11,025 nucleotides of DNA. It comes from an uncultured Ruminococcus sp. GTDB taxonomy: Bacteria; Bacillota; Clostridia; Oscillospirales; Ruminococcaceae. The stretch lies in contig CAMNJD010000372.1 of NCBI GenBank assembly GCA_946540705.1, positions 1 to 11,025 on the forward strand, read 5' to 3'. The notes beneath the pieces were generated by a model. The model worked only from the letters and a program-made list of their open reading frames with translations. It did not search any database and was not told where the DNA came from. Each line of letters opens with the position of its first letter. Positions within the stretch are counted from its first letter, which is position 1. This document shows positions 10,191 to 11,025 of this stretch, piece after piece. Position numbers and translations under genes: made by a program.

Positions 10191-11025
10191 ATGCGATTCA
10201 GCAGGATTCGGGCCATCGGAGCGGCAGCACTGCTGCTGCTGACAGCCTGCGGAAAGCGGGCAGGTGCGGAAACCGGCGAGGTGCCGCTGCATGACTATGA
10301 CCCGGCAGGATTTGCGGATCAATGGCCCGGGCAGTTTACTGCGGAGGGCGTTGTCGAGTCCGACGGGGACAGCTACAGGAGCCATGACCTCAGTATTCAG
10401 CTTTCCCGCCATTTTCAGGGACGGCTGAACGGCGATCTCAATGACGATCAGACGGTTGATATCACGGATGCGGTGCTCTGCTGCCGCGTCATTGCAGAGG
10501 ATGCAGCAGAGGTCAATGCGGAAGGGCTGCTCAATGCAGACTGCGACAACAACGGCGATGTTTCGCTTGAGGATGCCCGGCGCCTGCTGCAATATCTCAA
10601 TCATGACCTGACGACGGTTGACTTCTTTACGAACCGCACCTTGACCTATGTGGTCGCGGATATTTATGTGCGCGATATCAATTCGTTCCGGGGTGCATTT
10701 GCAAAGGGCACCTTCCCGGAGAAGGGCAGCGCACAGCTTGAATCCATCAAAAAAATGGCGGCGGATAACAATGCGATCCTCGCGATCAACTGCGATTACT
10801 GTGAGATCCGCAGCAACGGCATTACCTGCCGCAACGGCGTGATGTACCGCGATACACAGCGCGCTGAGGTCGCAGTGATCTATAAGGACGGCGTAATGGA
10901 TGTGCTGACCGATGCGGAATACCGCGCACTGACGCCGGAGCAGGTCGGCAATATCTGGCAGACGACTTCATTTGCCCCCGGTCTGGTCAAGGACGGCGTG
11001 CAGCAGCGTGAGTTTTACGGTTCGG
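10191..11025 (+). CDS. Lipoprotein with N-terminal dockerin and phosphodiester glycosidase (NAGPA) domain, 3' truncated
   Basis: The frame stays open to the right edge, giving 278 residues of an incomplete protein. The N-terminus MRFSRIRAIG is basic. A hydrophobic run then leads to the lipobox LTAC with C20, so the protein is predicted to be lipid-anchored on the outer face of the membrane. A linker follows, then a dockerin at about 77-140 with calcium loops DLNDDQTVDITD (82-93) and DCDNNGDVSLED (117-128). From about 150 the sequence matches the NAGPA/DUF2233 phosphodiester glycosidase family, with the core AILAINCDYCEIRSNG (195-210) followed by CRNGVMYRD. Family members remove sugars linked through phosphodiesters, or act on exopolysaccharide and wall polymers. 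The real substrate is unknown, and the usual Gly-Asp-Tyr-Tyr reads Cys-Asp-Tyr-Cys here. An N-terminal dockerin behind a lipid anchor is unusual, as dockerins mostly sit at the C-terminus of free enzymes. It follows the cellulase gene by 85 bases. The dockerin call is strong, the NAGPA call good, the anchor likely. Confidence 0.82.
   Translation, partial: MRFSRIRAIGAAALLLLTACGKRAGAETGEVPLHDYDPAGFADQWPGQFTAEGVVESDGDSYRSHDLSIQLSRHFQGRLNGDLNDDQTVDITDAVLCCRVIAEDAAEVNAEGLLNADCDNNGDVSLEDARRLLQYLNHDLTTVDFFTNRTLTYVVADIYVRDINSFRGAFAKGTFPEKGSAQLESIKKMAADNNAILAINCDYCEIRSNGITCRNGVMYRDTQRAEVAVIYKDGVMDVLTDAEYRALTPEQVGNIWQTTSFAPGLVKDGVQQREFYGS

Overview
The window is a GC-rich, fully plus-strand stretch from a Firmicute. 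It most likely comes from a fibre-degrading, cellulosome-forming member of the Ruminococcaceae (Ruminococcus-like). The evidence is a family 9 cellulase ending in a type I dockerin, a second dockerin-bearing protein next to it, a cellobiose 2-epimerase that closely matches the Ruminococcus albus enzyme in its motifs, and a SecA with a C-terminal zinc finger. The species cannot be fixed from the sequence alone.

Layout. Bases 1-964 hold the C-terminal three quarters of a galactokinase-type GHMP kinase, cut by the left edge. It overlaps by ten bases a MurD-like Mur ligase (955-2280). After an 18-base gap comes a membrane-anchored family 2 glycosyltransferase (2299-3276). These three look like one operon for sugar activation and cell-envelope work. 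A weak terminator and a good sigma-A-type promoter (3313-3341) then start a second unit: secA (3422-6166), joined through an ATGA stop/start overlap to a cellobiose 2-epimerase (6163-7380), followed 46 bases later by a secreted GH9-CBM3c-dockerin cellulase (7427-10105). A strong hairpin (10118-10157) follows the cellulase. The last gene (10191 to the right edge, incomplete) encodes a predicted lipoprotein with a dockerin near its N-terminus and the start of a phosphodiester glycosidase (NAGPA-type) domain.

How the genes may work together. SecA powers export, the GH9 enzyme is exported and docked into a cellulosome where it releases cello-oligosaccharides, and the cytoplasmic epimerase can convert imported cellobiose to glucosyl-mannose. 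The second dockerin protein may place a dockerin on the cell membrane rather than on a free enzyme. The left-hand operon is less clear. Its Mur ligase lacks the lysine of the usual D-glutamate-binding motif, so its exact substrate is open.

No intergenic stretch exceeds 300 bases. The longest is 3277-3421 and is described below. No tRNA, rRNA, CRISPR, insertion sequence, phage gene or long repeat was seen. The most unusual items are the dockerin lipoprotein, the secA-epimerase-cellulase arrangement and the altered Mur ligase.
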